Part shown: piece after piece, positions 41,495-51,053 of the stretch
Layout: each line of letters begins with the position of its first letter
Numbering within the stretch: the first letter of the stretch is position 1
Origin: an uncultured Bdellovibrionales bacterium
Lineage (GTDB): Bacteria > Bdellovibrionota > FAC87 > UBA2466
NCBI GenBank assembly: GCA_937903155.1
Contig: CALCZU010000015.1
Span: forward strand, 1-60,445
Length of the DNA stretch: 60,445 nucleotides
Direction: 5' to 3'
Notes under the pieces: model-generated
The model's input: only the letters and a program-made list of their open reading frames with translations
Database searches by the model: none
What the model was told of the DNA's origin: nothing
Translations under genes and position numbers: made by a program

Positions 41495-43988
41495 CGAAGC
41501 CTGGAAAAAATGGCGCGAGTGGTTTCAATCCCAAGGATGGAAACCCCTTCCTTTTCAAGAAGCGACTTGGAAAGCGATGGAAAAAGGCGAGAACGGACTT
41601 CTGAGCGTTCCGACAGGTGCGGGAAAGACGTATGCGGTCTTTGGTTCGGCGCTCGTCGACGCCATGGCTCACCCCGAAAAAAAACTCCAGGTCATTTACA
41701 TTACCCCTCTGAGAGCGCTTTCGAGAACGGTTGAAGCGGCTCTTAGAAATCCTACAGAGGCAATTTCAGATTTAAAGGTGGGCGCTCGCACAGGGGATAC
41801 TTCGTCTCACACTCGGGCAAAACAGAAAAAAGAAAAACCCAATATTCTAGTCACGACACCCGAATCGCTTGCACTTCTTTTAAGTTACTCGACCGCGCGA
41901 GAAGATTTCTCGTCTCTTCGGACCGTCATCGTCGACGAGTGGCATGAACTTTTGAGTGGAAAACGCGGAAGTCTTTTAGAACTGTGTTTAGCAAGGCTCA
42001 GAACTTTTGCAAAACCTAAAATCTGGGCGTTATCCGCGACGCTCTCAAATTTAGAAGAGGCCGCGGAAGCCGCAGTTGGAATCGGAGGCAAAGCGACGGT
42101 GGTGACTGCTGAGATCATGCGAGAAGTCATCATTACATCGGTGCTTCCCCATCAAGTTGATAAATTTCCCTGGGCGGGTCACTTAGGCATTCGCATGCTC
42201 CATCAAGTGGCCGAAGTTTTATCTGACAGAGTCCCCACTTTGATATTTATGAACACGCGATCGCAAGCGGAGCGATGGTATAGCTCACTTCTCGAGCTAA
42301 AACCCGAATGGGCAAGTCGCATCGCACTTCATCACGGCTCGCTGGATAGAAAAGAAAGAGAACGCGTCGAACTGGGAATTCAAACGGGTGATCTCGAAAT
42401 TGTCGTCTGCACATCGTCTCTCGATTTAGGTGTGGACTTACCTCCTGTCGAAAGGGTGATGCAAATTGGATCTCCCAAAGGAATCGCAAGACTCATTCAG
42501 CGTGCCGGACGCTCGGCCCATCAACCCGGAAAACCCTGTCATATCTTTTTTGTTCCCACTCACGCGTTTGAATTGGTGGAAGTCGCCGCCGCAAGAGATG
42601 CCATTGAAGCCAAGCAGGTGGAAGCACGCCGCCCTCTTCAAAAACCGCTGGATGTATTGACTCAGCATTTAGTGACTTGTGCATTGGGGGGAGGATTTGA
42701 AAAAGAAGAATTATTTAACGAGATAAAAACGACTTACGGCTTTCAGGATTTAACTTTGGAAGAAATGGAATGGGCCCTTCTTTTCGTCACACAAGGGGGA
42801 AAAGTTCTGACCGCTTACCCGGGATATCATAAAATTACACTCGTAAATAGTCGCTATGAAGTGACAAGCCCACAAATCGCAAGAATTCACCGTCAAAATA
42901 TTGGGACGATCACTTCAGATTCGAGTGTCGTCGTGCGATTTTCAAGAGGAAAATCCTTAGGTACCGTTGAGGAGAGTTACATCGCTCGGCTTCGAAGAGG
43001 AGATAACTTTCTCTTTGCGGGTAAACTTTTAGAGCTTGTATTGGTTCGAGACTTAGTCGCTTACGTCAAAATTGGAAAAGGTTCGGCGGGAGTGACGCCA
43101 AGATGGTCGGGTGGCAGACTTCCCATGTCGTCTTCTCTTTCAAATGCCGTTCGAGAAAAGCTGGGACAGATTTCAGATCATTCCGCGAAGTCTCCCGAAA
43201 TCGAGCGAATCCAGCCCATCGTTTCAACCCAAGAAAAGCTTTCGCAAATCCCAAAACCATCGGAGTGCTTAGCCGAAATCTGCGGCACCCGGGATGGACA
43301 ACATCTTTTTCTATTTCCGTTTGAAGGACGACTCGTGCACGAAGGTTTGGCGGCTCTGCTCGCATACCGGATGGGGCAAAGGGAAAGAACTACTTTTGCA
43401 CTCGCCGTGAATGACTATGGAATCGAATTTTTGGCGCCTCGAAATTATCCCTTTTTAAAAGTTTTTGATCCCACTCTTTTTTCTCTCGAAGATCTGGACG
43501 AAGAAATGAATGAGGCACTTAATCTAGCTGAGCTCGCAAGGCGCCAGTTTCGTGAAATTGCGAGAATCTCAGGCCTTGTGATTCAAAATTACGCGAGTAA
43601 CCAGAAAACAGGTCGGCAGCTTCAGGCCAGCAGTTCTTTACTCTACGATGTTTTTCAGCGCTACGATCCGAATAACCTGCTCTTGTACCAGGCAAAGCGT
43701 GAGGTTTTGGAAGAGCAGTTTCAAAAGGCGCGACTGATTGATGTTTTAGAACGTCTTTTTCATACCCAGTTTATTTTACGAGAGACCGAACATCCCACCC
43801 CTCTCGCTTTTCCTTTGGTCGCGGCCCGTCTGGGGGGCAGGCTCTTATCCACCTTGACTCTCGAGGAACGAATTACGAAGATGACCCAAGAATGGGAAAA
43901 GGAATTGAAATATCCGTCCGAGAAGAAGTCCTGGAATTACTTCCCGAAAGGGCAATCCACTGGAAAAGCAAAAAGACTCTCATCGTAA
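41484..43988 (+). CDS. Ligase-associated DExH helicase, Lhr-like
   Basis: An 834-residue SF2 helicase. Walker A is SVPTGAGKT (near residue 40), motif Ia ITPLRALSR, the DExH box is DEWHELL, motif III ALSATL, motif V LDLGVDLPPVERV and motif VI IQRAGRSAH. The remaining 450 residues match the Lhr-core C-terminal region (winged helix, then barrel-like domain). Family knowledge: translocates 3'-5' on single-stranded DNA and unwinds damage intermediates. The last 97 bases also encode the start of the PdeM protein in another frame. Confidence 0.94.
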   Translation: MSRDEAWKKWREWFQSQGWKPLPFQEATWKAMEKGENGLLSVPTGAGKTYAVFGSALVDAMAHPEKKLQVIYITPLRALSRTVEAALRNPTEAISDLKVGARTGDTSSHTRAKQKKEKPNILVTTPESLALLLSYSTAREDFSSLRTVIVDEWHELLSGKRGSLLELCLARLRTFAKPKIWALSATLSNLEEAAEAAVGIGGKATVVTAEIMREVIITSVLPHQVDKFPWAGHLGIRMLHQVAEVLSDRVPTLIFMNTRSQAERWYSSLLELKPEWASRIALHHGSLDRKERERVELGIQTGDLEIVVCTSSLDLGVDLPPVERVMQIGSPKGIARLIQRAGRSAHQPGKPCHIFFVPTHAFELVEVAAARDAIEAKQVEARRPLQKPLDVLTQHLVTCALGGGFEKEELFNEIKTTYGFQDLTLEEMEWALLFVTQGGKVLTAYPGYHKITLVNSRYEVTSPQIARIHRQNIGTITSDSSVVVRFSRGKSLGTVEESYIARLRRGDNFLFAGKLLELVLVRDLVAYVKIGKGSAGVTPRWSGGRLPMSSSLSNAVREKLGQISDHSAKSPEIERIQPIVSTQEKLSQIPKPSECLAEICGTRDGQHLFLFPFEGRLVHEGLAALLAYRMGQRERTTFALAVNDYGIEFLAPRNYPFLKVFDPTLFSLEDLDEEMNEALNLAELARRQFREIARISGLVIQNYASNQKTGRQLQASSSLLYDVFQRYDPNNLLLYQAKREVLEEQFQKARLIDVLERLFHTQFILRETEHPTPLAFPLVAARLGGRLLSTLTLEERITKMTQEWEKELKYPSEKKSWNYFPKGQSTGKAKRLSS

Positions 43989-44536
43989 CGGACTTGCACT
44001 GGGGAAAGAGCGAGACCTTTCGATTAAACGGAGTTCCCATTCCCGACGCTTTGATGGATGAGGAGTTGCAACGGCTCTCTCAAGTGATTGAGGAGACATC
44101 GGCAACGAGAATCATAGTGCTGGGTGATTTAATCCACGCGAAGATAGGAATGACAAAGTCGTTGATCAATAAAGTTGCCGAGTGGCGAAAAACTTTTTCC
44201 GGAAAAATCTTAGTCATTAAAGGGAATCACGATAGAAGTTGGAAATCGCTTCCTCTCGAGTGGAATATCGAATGGATCACAGAGTGGAATGAGGAACCGT
44301 TTTCGTTTTCACACGAGCCTCAAGCATCCAAAGACAGATTTGTTTGGTCAGGGCACTTGCACCCCACCTTTCGCGTCAAAGGCCGCTCAGACGCCATCCG
44401 TCTCCCCTGCTTTCATGTCGGAAAGCAAGTCGGCGTTCTCCCTGCATTCAATTTTTTTACAAGAGGCCTAGAAATGCCTCGCGGCAAAACAGACAAGGTC
44501 TATGTCATCGCGGAAGACAAGGTCATTAAGGTCTAG
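43892..44536 (+). CDS. pdeM: Ligase-associated phosphoesterase PdeM
   Basis: A 214-residue calcineurin-like metallophosphoesterase. The metal-binding motifs are complete: TDLHWGKSETFR, VLGDLIHAKIG, IKGNHDRSW and WSGHLHPTF. The conserved N-terminal phrase LELLPERAIHW typical of PdeM is encoded inside the region overlapping the helicase gene, so the early start is supported and the 97-base overlap is real. Assigned as an endonuclease/phosphoesterase of the ligase cassette. It is the last gene of the operon, followed by a REP element and a terminator. Confidence 0.93.
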   Translation: MGKGIEISVREEVLELLPERAIHWKSKKTLIVTDLHWGKSETFRLNGVPIPDALMDEELQRLSQVIEETSATRIIVLGDLIHAKIGMTKSLINKVAEWRKTFSGKILVIKGNHDRSWKSLPLEWNIEWITEWNEEPFSFSHEPQASKDRFVWSGHLHPTFRVKGRSDAIRLPCFHVGKQVGVLPAFNFFTRGLEMPRGKTDKVYVIAEDKVIKV

Positions 44537-44551
44537 TTTTTTTGCAGATGA

Positions 44552-44593
44552 CGCCCACCCGTCGCTTCGCTCCTCGCAACGACGGGTGGGGCG
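44552..44593. repeat. REP-like palindromic element
   Basis: CGCCCACCCGTCG and CGACGGGTGGGGCG pair (one bulge) around CTTCGCTCCTCGCAA, containing the family core (CTCCTCGCAACGACGG). It sits just upstream of a separate terminator between convergent genes. Confidence 0.7.
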
Positions 44594-44598
44594 TAAAT

Positions 44599-44632
44599 AA
44601 AAAGGGGCTGCTCTTTCGAGCAGCCCCTTTTT
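44599..44632. terminator. Bidirectional intrinsic terminator
   Basis: AAAAAGGGGCTGCTC (44599-44613) pairs with GAGCAGCCCCTTTTT (44618-44632) around a TTTC loop. A-tract on the left and T-tract on the right give U-runs in both directions. It separates the convergent pdeM and lon genes. Confidence 0.9.
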
Positions 44633-44651
44633 ATTGAATTCATTTAATGGC

Positions 44652-47090
44652 TTAAGCAGCAGCGTGTTTTACGGATTTTGGAGAAGCATCGAGCTTATCC
44701 GCTTTGACTTTGAGCTGCTTTGCCCATTCTTGGGGATCGTTGACGAGAGCTTCTTTTAAGACTTCGTTCACTTCTTTTGCCAAAGTGAATTTGATCTTCT
44801 TGCGAAGTTCTTTCGGGACATCGTCGAGATCTTTATGATTTCTGAAAGGGATAATGATCTCTTTGATTCCGTGTCTTAACGCCGCGAGAGCTTTTTCTTT
44901 CAATCCACCGATGGGGAAAACTTTTCCTCTGAGAGTGACTTCTCCAGTCATCGCCACATCTTTTCGGACCGGATTATTGGTCAGAAGAGAGACAAGCGCT
45001 GTCGTTAAAGTAACACCCGCGGAAGGTCCGTCTTTCGGAGTCGCGCCTTGCGGAACATGGACGTGAATTTCGTATTGGCTGAATACGCTTTCGTCGATTC
45101 CGTAGAAAGAGGCACGGCTTCGGATGTAAGAAAGAGCTGCCTGAGCGGATTCTTTCATCACATCCCCTAAGCTTCCCGTCAAAATCAATCCGCCTCCGGA
45201 TTTTTTCATCATAGAAACTTCGATGTTTAAGATTTCTCCGCCGAACTGAGTCCAGGCTAAACCTGTTACCACTCCGACTTCATCGTGCTCACGTTCTTCC
45301 TCAGGGATAAACCGAGGAGGACCTAAGTACTTTGGAATGGAAGCCGCAGAAATAACGGATTTTTCGGGACGAGATTCTGCCGAGGCCACTTTTTTAGCAA
45401 CTTTTCGACAGATGGTCGCGATACAACGCTCGAGATTTCTCAATCCTGCTTCTTGCGTATACTCCGCAACGACTTTAGCAAGACCTTGTTCTGTGACGTC
45501 GATATCGTCTTCCGTTAATCCGTTGTCAGCAATTTGTTTGTGGACCAGGAATTTCTGCGCAATTTTAAGTTTTTCTTCCTGGCTGTAACCTGCGAGCTGG
45601 ATGACTTCCATACGGTCTTTCAAAGCCGATGGAATCGTGTCCGCCATATTCGCGGTGGCAACAAACATGACGTTTGATAAATCAAACGGCAAGTTCAGGT
45701 AGTGATCCCGGAAACTGAAATTTTGTTCCGGATCCAGAACTTCAAGTAGCGCAGCGGCTGGGTCGCCTCTGAAATCTGCACCGAGTTTGTCGATCTCGTC
45801 GAGCATGAAGATCGGATTATTGCTTCCGGCTTGTTTTAAGCCTTGAACAACACGTCCGGGCATCGCACCGACATAAGTACGTCTGTGACCTCGGATATCT
45901 GCTTCATCTCTCACGCCGCCTAAAGAGATGCGGACGAATTTTCGTCCCATTGCGCGCGCAATCGATTTTCCAAGACTCGTTTTACCGACCCCAGGAGGGC
46001 CGATGAAGCAAAGGATTGGACCTTTCATCTTGCTCTTCAACTTGCGAACGGCAAGGAATTCCAAGATACGTTCTTTGATTTTAGAAAGATCAAAGTGGTC
46101 TTCGTCCAAGATTTTTAAAGCTTGTTTCAAGTCGAGAGAATCTTCGGTTTGCTTGCTCCAAGGAAGTTCAACGAGGAGGTCCAAATAAGTACGGACGATC
46201 GTCGCTTCACTCGCATCTTGGTGCATGCGTTCCAAACGGCTGACTTGTTTAATCGCTTCTTCGTGAACTTCGGGCGGCATTTTCGCGGCTTCGATTTTAC
46301 CGCGAAGATCCGAAATTTCTTCGGATTTCGTTTCCGTATCCCCTAATTCATTTTTAATCGCACGAATCTGTTCTCTTAAAAAATATTCTTTTTGAGATTT
46401 ATTCATCTCTTCACGAGCGGAAGAGCGGATTCGAGCCTGCATCGCGAGAATTTCTAGTTCTTTCACCAGAATTTCGTTCACTTTTTTCAAGCGATCGACG
46501 GGATCAAAAAGTTCTAGGATTTCTTGAGCTTCGTTTACTTTAAGTCCTAAGTTACTCGCAACAAGATCTGCCAGTCTTCCGGCTTCATTAATATCATCAA
46601 CGACCATCAAAATATCAGGCGAAAGCATGCGGCCTAAAGAGATGACTTTTTCAAGTTGCTCTTTCACCGTACGCATGACCGCTTCGACGTTTGCGTCTTC
46701 GCGTGTCGCTTGTTTTTCTTTGATCTGCTTAATTTTAGCGATGAAGAAAGGTTTTTCTTGCGTGAAATTTAGCGCGGTTCCTTTTAACAACCCTTGAACA
46801 AGAATTTTAACTCGTCCGTCGGGAAGTTTTCTCATGCGCATGATCATCGCGATCGTGCCGACCGGATAAATCGAATCAGGAGAAGGATTTTCGTCCGTAA
46901 TCTCCTTTTGTGCCGCTAAGAAGATTAATCTGTCTTTAGCGAGTGCTTTTTCCACTGCGCGAATGGAAGGTTCTCTTCCAACAAACAGCGGGAGAATCAT
47001 ATAGGGATAAACAACAACATCCCTAATAGGAAGCAACGGCATCTCGTCCGGTATTACGATATCTTCATTTTCAGTGAAATCTTGTGACAT
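44652..47090 (-). CDS. lon: ATP-dependent protease Lon
   Basis: An 812-residue AAA+ protease that degrades misfolded and regulatory proteins. The N-terminal substrate domain begins LPLLPIRDVVVYPYMILPLF. The ATPase module has Walker A GPPGVGKTS and Walker B IFMLDEIDKLG. The protease domain has the catalytic Ser690 in PKDGPSAGVT and Lys733 in GGLKEKALAA. A Lys-rich, Ala-ended tail (about 790-812) is extra. Full length. The leader before the ATG contains GAGG; I see no clear heat-shock promoter. Confidence 0.97.
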   Translation of the reverse strand: MSQDFTENEDIVIPDEMPLLPIRDVVVYPYMILPLFVGREPSIRAVEKALAKDRLIFLAAQKEITDENPSPDSIYPVGTIAMIMRMRKLPDGRVKILVQGLLKGTALNFTQEKPFFIAKIKQIKEKQATREDANVEAVMRTVKEQLEKVISLGRMLSPDILMVVDDINEAGRLADLVASNLGLKVNEAQEILELFDPVDRLKKVNEILVKELEILAMQARIRSSAREEMNKSQKEYFLREQIRAIKNELGDTETKSEEISDLRGKIEAAKMPPEVHEEAIKQVSRLERMHQDASEATIVRTYLDLLVELPWSKQTEDSLDLKQALKILDEDHFDLSKIKERILEFLAVRKLKSKMKGPILCFIGPPGVGKTSLGKSIARAMGRKFVRISLGGVRDEADIRGHRRTYVGAMPGRVVQGLKQAGSNNPIFMLDEIDKLGADFRGDPAAALLEVLDPEQNFSFRDHYLNLPFDLSNVMFVATANMADTIPSALKDRMEVIQLAGYSQEEKLKIAQKFLVHKQIADNGLTEDDIDVTEQGLAKVVAEYTQEAGLRNLERCIATICRKVAKKVASAESRPEKSVISAASIPKYLGPPRFIPEEEREHDEVGVVTGLAWTQFGGEILNIEVSMMKKSGGGLILTGSLGDVMKESAQAALSYIRSRASFYGIDESVFSQYEIHVHVPQGATPKDGPSAGVTLTTALVSLLTNNPVRKDVAMTGEVTLRGKVFPIGGLKEKALAALRHGIKEIIIPFRNHKDLDDVPKELRKKIKFTLAKEVNEVLKEALVNDPQEWAKQLKVKADKLDASPKSVKHAAA

Positions 47091-47262
47091 TGGGGCCTCG
47101 TGGTTAGAGGATCTCTTACAATTACTCTTCGGCTCTTTAAAAACAGGGCTTAAGGAGTATTTTGATAATCTACTCTAAGGTAACCCATTGGAATCATTTA
47201 TATTAACGCGTAAAGTCGCATTTTATTTTTTTGACTCACTGATTCGCGAAGCGATTTTGGAA

Positions 47263-49260
47263 CTATTTATCTACCCTCAGTTTGGGGAAAGCCTGTTTCA
47301 ATTGAGAAACGGACTGGGCACTGATTTGAGTCTCGCGGATGTCGAGCTCCCTTAGGTTCCGGAGCTGAAGAAGCGATTTCAAAGAGGCATCGGTTAGACT
47401 TGTCTTTCTTAATGTGAGCTTATTGAGATTTAAACAAGTACTCAAATGTGCGAGCGCCTCATCCGTAATCACGGTGTCCGTAAGATCTAAGTCTTGGAGG
47501 CGTTTAAGTCCTTTGAGATGCGCGACGCCTTTGTCTGAAATGAGTGTCTGATCCAGATCCAACGAAACGAGATCTAGATTGCGAAGAAACCGCAGTCCTT
47601 CGTCGGTCACTTCTGTGTCACGGAGCACCAGTCTTTTCAAGCTGCGAAACTCGCTCAAAATCTGAAGCCCTTCATCTCCTACCTTAGTGGAAGCAAGCGC
47701 CAGGTCGTTGAGGTTTTTAAGCTCTCTCAAATTTCTGAGTGCTTGATTGGAGATCTGTGACTTGGTCAGCCTTAAACTCTTCAGGTTTTTAAGTCCTTTT
47801 AACTTCTCGATCCCGAGATCAGTCACATGAGTCAAATAGAGATCAAGCACTTCCAGATTTTCAAAATTCGCAAGTTCAGCTAACCCTGCATCCGTAATTT
47901 TTGTGTTTGCGAGACTCAAACTCTTCAATTCAGTGAGTCCCCTCAACTCCTTTAAGCCTTCATCTGTGATCACAGTGTGGGAGAGTTTCAAATGGGTCAG
48001 TCCTTTTAATCCTTTTAGATAAACCAAGCCCTGATCCGTCACCTTAGAAAGAGTTAAGTCTAACGACTTTAAATTATGAAGGTCTTTGACGTACTTCAAA
48101 CCTTCATTCGTCGTTTTGGTCGACACCAGCTCAATCGTTTTGAGTTCGCTCAATTGCTTCAGATATTTCAATGCACTATCAGGGTCATCGTCCATGTTTT
48201 GTTCGACGGTATAACGAAGGCCGGTAATCGGTACCTTGAGTCGACTCCACTCGGCACAACGCATGTCGTAGTCCAAATTCAGTTTTACTTCGATATGGAC
48301 GCCCTCTTTGACATGTTCGTCGTTAAATTCTTGGACTCGCTGAGGCGCATTCTGTAAGAAATACTCATAGAGTTCAGTGTCTGCGTCGATTTGTTCAAAT
48401 CCATGCCCTTTTTTAATTGCTTCGCTCTTTGAGATTTCTGGTTTTAAAAAACGTTGGGCCCATTTTTTCGCTGGGCTCTCTGCAAACTCGACTTCCCGGT
48501 TCCATTCTTTTCGAAGTTCTTCGAGCGTGTAAGCGTGGAGAGAGCCGATTTGCAATTTCTGAACGGATTTGTCGGCCAGTGCGGCTTCCAACATTTTAAA
48601 GTAATTTTCTGCGGCTCGCTGAGAACCGGCGCGTTTTAACGCTAACGACGTCCTAAAAAGAAGTTTCGCCCAAGCATCGGTGGATGTTTTTACAAACTGC
48701 TCTTTCAAAATCTTAGATTGATCGAGCCGTTGAACGAGTTCTTCCAATCCCCAAGAAGCAGGAATGTATTCGCCGAACTCCAATTGAATTTGAAAATACA
48801 AATAGGCTGCGGTGACACCCTGTTTGCGAAACGGGTACTTTCTAGCAACTTCGAGGAGACGCCTGAAATTGTAGGGTTCCTCCATCGCTTTTTTAAGCTC
48901 TGTTTGGGCTTCAATGCTATTCAGATCGCATTTCGAAATACCTTCCGTTTGAAACCAATTTGATTTCTGTAGAGCGGCTTTGATCGAAAGATCAAAATTT
49001 TCCCAGCCCGTTTCTCGTGAACACGTCCATTTCTTACGTTCGTTGAAAAGTTCGTCGATGAGTTCACAAGGATTTTCGTCCGCTTTTAACTTCGCGGATA
49101 AGACATCGAGATCTCTGTTTCGACTCCGAAAAGCTTTGGTTCCGCGATGTCCGTCAGGATCTTCAAAAATCAGCGTGGCAGGTGAGCCTTCAGTTGCTCT
49201 CGCCCCCATCCCTAAAAATAAAACTAGAACACAGTATTTTAACCCATTTAATTTCCACAT
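47263..49260 (-). CDS. Secreted leucine-rich-repeat protein A
   Basis: A 665-residue protein with a signal peptide (YCVLVLFLGMGARA). Residues about 27-370 form a helical N-terminal domain shared with the neighbouring paralogue: LIFEDPDGHRGTK, CELIDELFNERKKWTC, ARKYPFRKQGVTA, WGLEELVQRL, IDADTELYEYFL. Residues about 375-665 hold about 12 LRR units of 24 residues with consensus LxxLxLxxTxITDxGLxxLKGL (for example LKSLDLTLSKVTDQGLVYLK). This T/ITD-type LRR occurs in many environmental bacteria and in eukaryotic proteins. Surface or periplasmic protein binding is inferred; the partner is unknown. GGGGG lies seven bases before the ATG. The tail of the paralogue gene is 36 bases upstream. Confidence 0.88.
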   Translation of the reverse strand: MWKLNGLKYCVLVLFLGMGARATEGSPATLIFEDPDGHRGTKAFRSRNRDLDVLSAKLKADENPCELIDELFNERKKWTCSRETGWENFDLSIKAALQKSNWFQTEGISKCDLNSIEAQTELKKAMEEPYNFRRLLEVARKYPFRKQGVTAAYLYFQIQLEFGEYIPASWGLEELVQRLDQSKILKEQFVKTSTDAWAKLLFRTSLALKRAGSQRAAENYFKMLEAALADKSVQKLQIGSLHAYTLEELRKEWNREVEFAESPAKKWAQRFLKPEISKSEAIKKGHGFEQIDADTELYEYFLQNAPQRVQEFNDEHVKEGVHIEVKLNLDYDMRCAEWSRLKVPITGLRYTVEQNMDDDPDSALKYLKQLSELKTIELVSTKTTNEGLKYVKDLHNLKSLDLTLSKVTDQGLVYLKGLKGLTHLKLSHTVITDEGLKELRGLTELKSLSLANTKITDAGLAELANFENLEVLDLYLTHVTDLGIEKLKGLKNLKSLRLTKSQISNQALRNLRELKNLNDLALASTKVGDEGLQILSEFRSLKRLVLRDTEVTDEGLRFLRNLDLVSLDLDQTLISDKGVAHLKGLKRLQDLDLTDTVITDEALAHLSTCLNLNKLTLRKTSLTDASLKSLLQLRNLRELDIRETQISAQSVSQLKQAFPKLRVDK

Positions 49261-49296
49261 TCACTTACCCCCCGATATGCGTTTTTAACTAAACTT

Positions 49297-50889
49297 TTAT
49301 TTTATGACTTCGAGCTTCGGCATCTCCATTTTGAATTGGTTCAATCCCTCTTGGGTAACGAGCGTTCCTCGTAACTCCAAACTAGAAAGATTTTTAAACT
49401 CTCGTAAATAAGCCAGACTTTTATCGGTAATTTTACGATTGCTTCGGACTTTGAGTGTTTTTAAATTTTTGAGTTCTTTTAGGTGCTGTAAGACGTTATC
49501 GCTTAACTCATTGTGGCTGATATCCAACGATTGGAGCGAGGTAAGAGCTAAAAGATCAATCACGCTCGCATCGGTCATTTTTGTTCCCGGAATTTCAAGC
49601 TCCGTGAGGTTTTCAAGATTTCTCAACTGTTTCATTCCGGCGTTGGAGATTTCAGCAAAGGGAAGCCTCAGGACTTTTAATTGCGAAAGTTTGGCAATCT
49701 CACTCATTTCATTCGGACTTAATCGACTCACGCGCAGATCTAAAAGAGTTAAATGGGGGTGCCGCCCCAGATTTTGAAGCGCTTCTTCGTGATTTTCCTT
49801 CACCCACATTTTAATAGAGTTCACCGAAGTGAAAACCACCGCCGTCACCGGAATTTGCATGCGGATTGATTCGGCACAGACTAATTCGTAAGCCAAATCC
49901 CCTTTGCCAAAGAGAGTAAAACGAGAAACATTTGCCTGATGGTAAGAATGAATTCTTGGAAGATGATTTAAAAGCAAATATTCATAGATCTCAGTGTCGA
50001 CATCTATTTGACTTAATGGCCTTCCCGCCTGGCTATCCGTTTTTTTGCGATCGAATAAGTCATAAAAACGATCCAAGAAACTGACTTGAGCTTCGGGTAA
50101 GATTGCGACAGTTCGATTCCACTCTTCCTTCAATTCATCAAGTGAATAGCTAACGCTTCTAGAGAATTTGAGTTTAGGATTTGGCAATACAGAGGCGAAG
50201 CTCTCAAACTTTTTGTAGTAGGTCCTTGCAAGCGTGTCTTGCCCTGACCGTTTAAAAGCCAACGACGTTTGAAAAAGAAGTCTCGCCCACGCCTCGATAT
50301 CCGGAACCATCTGTCTTCGTAAGGGTTCCACTTTTTCGAGGCGTTGTACCAACTCTTCTAATCCCCAAGCGGCAGAAAGATAATCCCCCTCTTCGAGGAG
50401 AAGGCGAAAAGTCAGAAGGGAAGCTGTCACTCCCTCGATGCGAAATGGATATTTTCGGGCAACTTCTAAGAGCTGAAGTTTCGAATAACCATCGTCGATG
50501 GCCTTTTTCAGTTCGTTTTGAGCATCCAAACTTCCCATTTTCCGACAGAATTCGACGCCCTCAGAGCGGAACCAGGGAGAATCGAGTAAGAGTTGCTTGG
50601 TTTTTTGGTAGGGGCTTTCCCACCCTGTCTCTCGGTCGCAGGTCCATTGCTTGCGGCTTTCGAAAAGCGAATCGATGAGTTCACAAGAACTCTCTTTTTG
50701 TTTTAACTTGTAAATTAAAGCTTCAATCGATGCCTCACGCCTTTCAGTGAGGCGAGTTCCTTTGTGTCCATCTTTGTCTTCGAAAATCAGGCGAACGGTT
50801 TCAGAGGGAAAAGGCAAAACTTCGGCCGCAATCGCGGAGATTGAAAAGGAAACGAACAGCAAAAACAAACGCGTCCGAAGTAAGAACAT
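49297..50889 (-). CDS. Secreted leucine-rich-repeat protein B (paralogue of A)
   Basis: A 530-residue protein with a signal peptide (LLFVSFSISAIAA). The N-terminal domain (about 30-350) matches protein A in order and wording: LIFEDKDGHKGTR, CELIDSLFESRKQWTC, ARKYPFRIEGVTA, WGLEELVQRL, IDVDTEIYEYLL. The LRR part is shorter, about 6 units of 24 residues (for example LTELEIPGTKMTDASVIDLL), ending LRGTLVTQEGLNQFK. It is upstream of protein A and in the same direction, so the pair comes from tandem duplication followed by growth or loss of repeats. Cys pairs in the N-terminal domain are conserved between them, suggesting a disulphide-held fold. Confidence 0.87.
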   Translation of the reverse strand: MFLLRTRLFLLFVSFSISAIAAEVLPFPSETVRLIFEDKDGHKGTRLTERREASIEALIYKLKQKESSCELIDSLFESRKQWTCDRETGWESPYQKTKQLLLDSPWFRSEGVEFCRKMGSLDAQNELKKAIDDGYSKLQLLEVARKYPFRIEGVTASLLTFRLLLEEGDYLSAAWGLEELVQRLEKVEPLRRQMVPDIEAWARLLFQTSLAFKRSGQDTLARTYYKKFESFASVLPNPKLKFSRSVSYSLDELKEEWNRTVAILPEAQVSFLDRFYDLFDRKKTDSQAGRPLSQIDVDTEIYEYLLLNHLPRIHSYHQANVSRFTLFGKGDLAYELVCAESIRMQIPVTAVVFTSVNSIKMWVKENHEEALQNLGRHPHLTLLDLRVSRLSPNEMSEIAKLSQLKVLRLPFAEISNAGMKQLRNLENLTELEIPGTKMTDASVIDLLALTSLQSLDISHNELSDNVLQHLKELKNLKTLKVRSNRKITDKSLAYLREFKNLSSLELRGTLVTQEGLNQFKMEMPKLEVIK

Positions 50890-51053
50890 CCATTTTTTTT
50901 ACGCGGTTCGGAAAACTTTTGCAATCAGTCACATTGTTCACAGTTTCTGCAAAATTATCAGGCATGGGGATTGACACCCCGAATTACGCAAGCTAATGCG
51001 CAGCGGATGAATCAGAAAATGTGGAGGTTTATCGTCGATAAGAATGCGAGAGA

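Noticed and set aside
41223..41672. 149-codon minus frame spanning the ligase/helicase junction
   Set aside because: Covered by two conserved genes on the plus strand; Arg/Phe-rich shadow composition.
38880..44536. Ligase cassette considered as a new defence system
   Set aside because: The four-gene set (exonuclease, ligase, Lhr-like helicase, PdeM) is a known, widely distributed DNA repair cassette.
50965..50990. GACACCCCGAATTACGC resembling GACACCCCGAAATTCGC near 28814
   Set aside because: Similarity is short and imperfect, only two copies, no symmetry; treated as chance.
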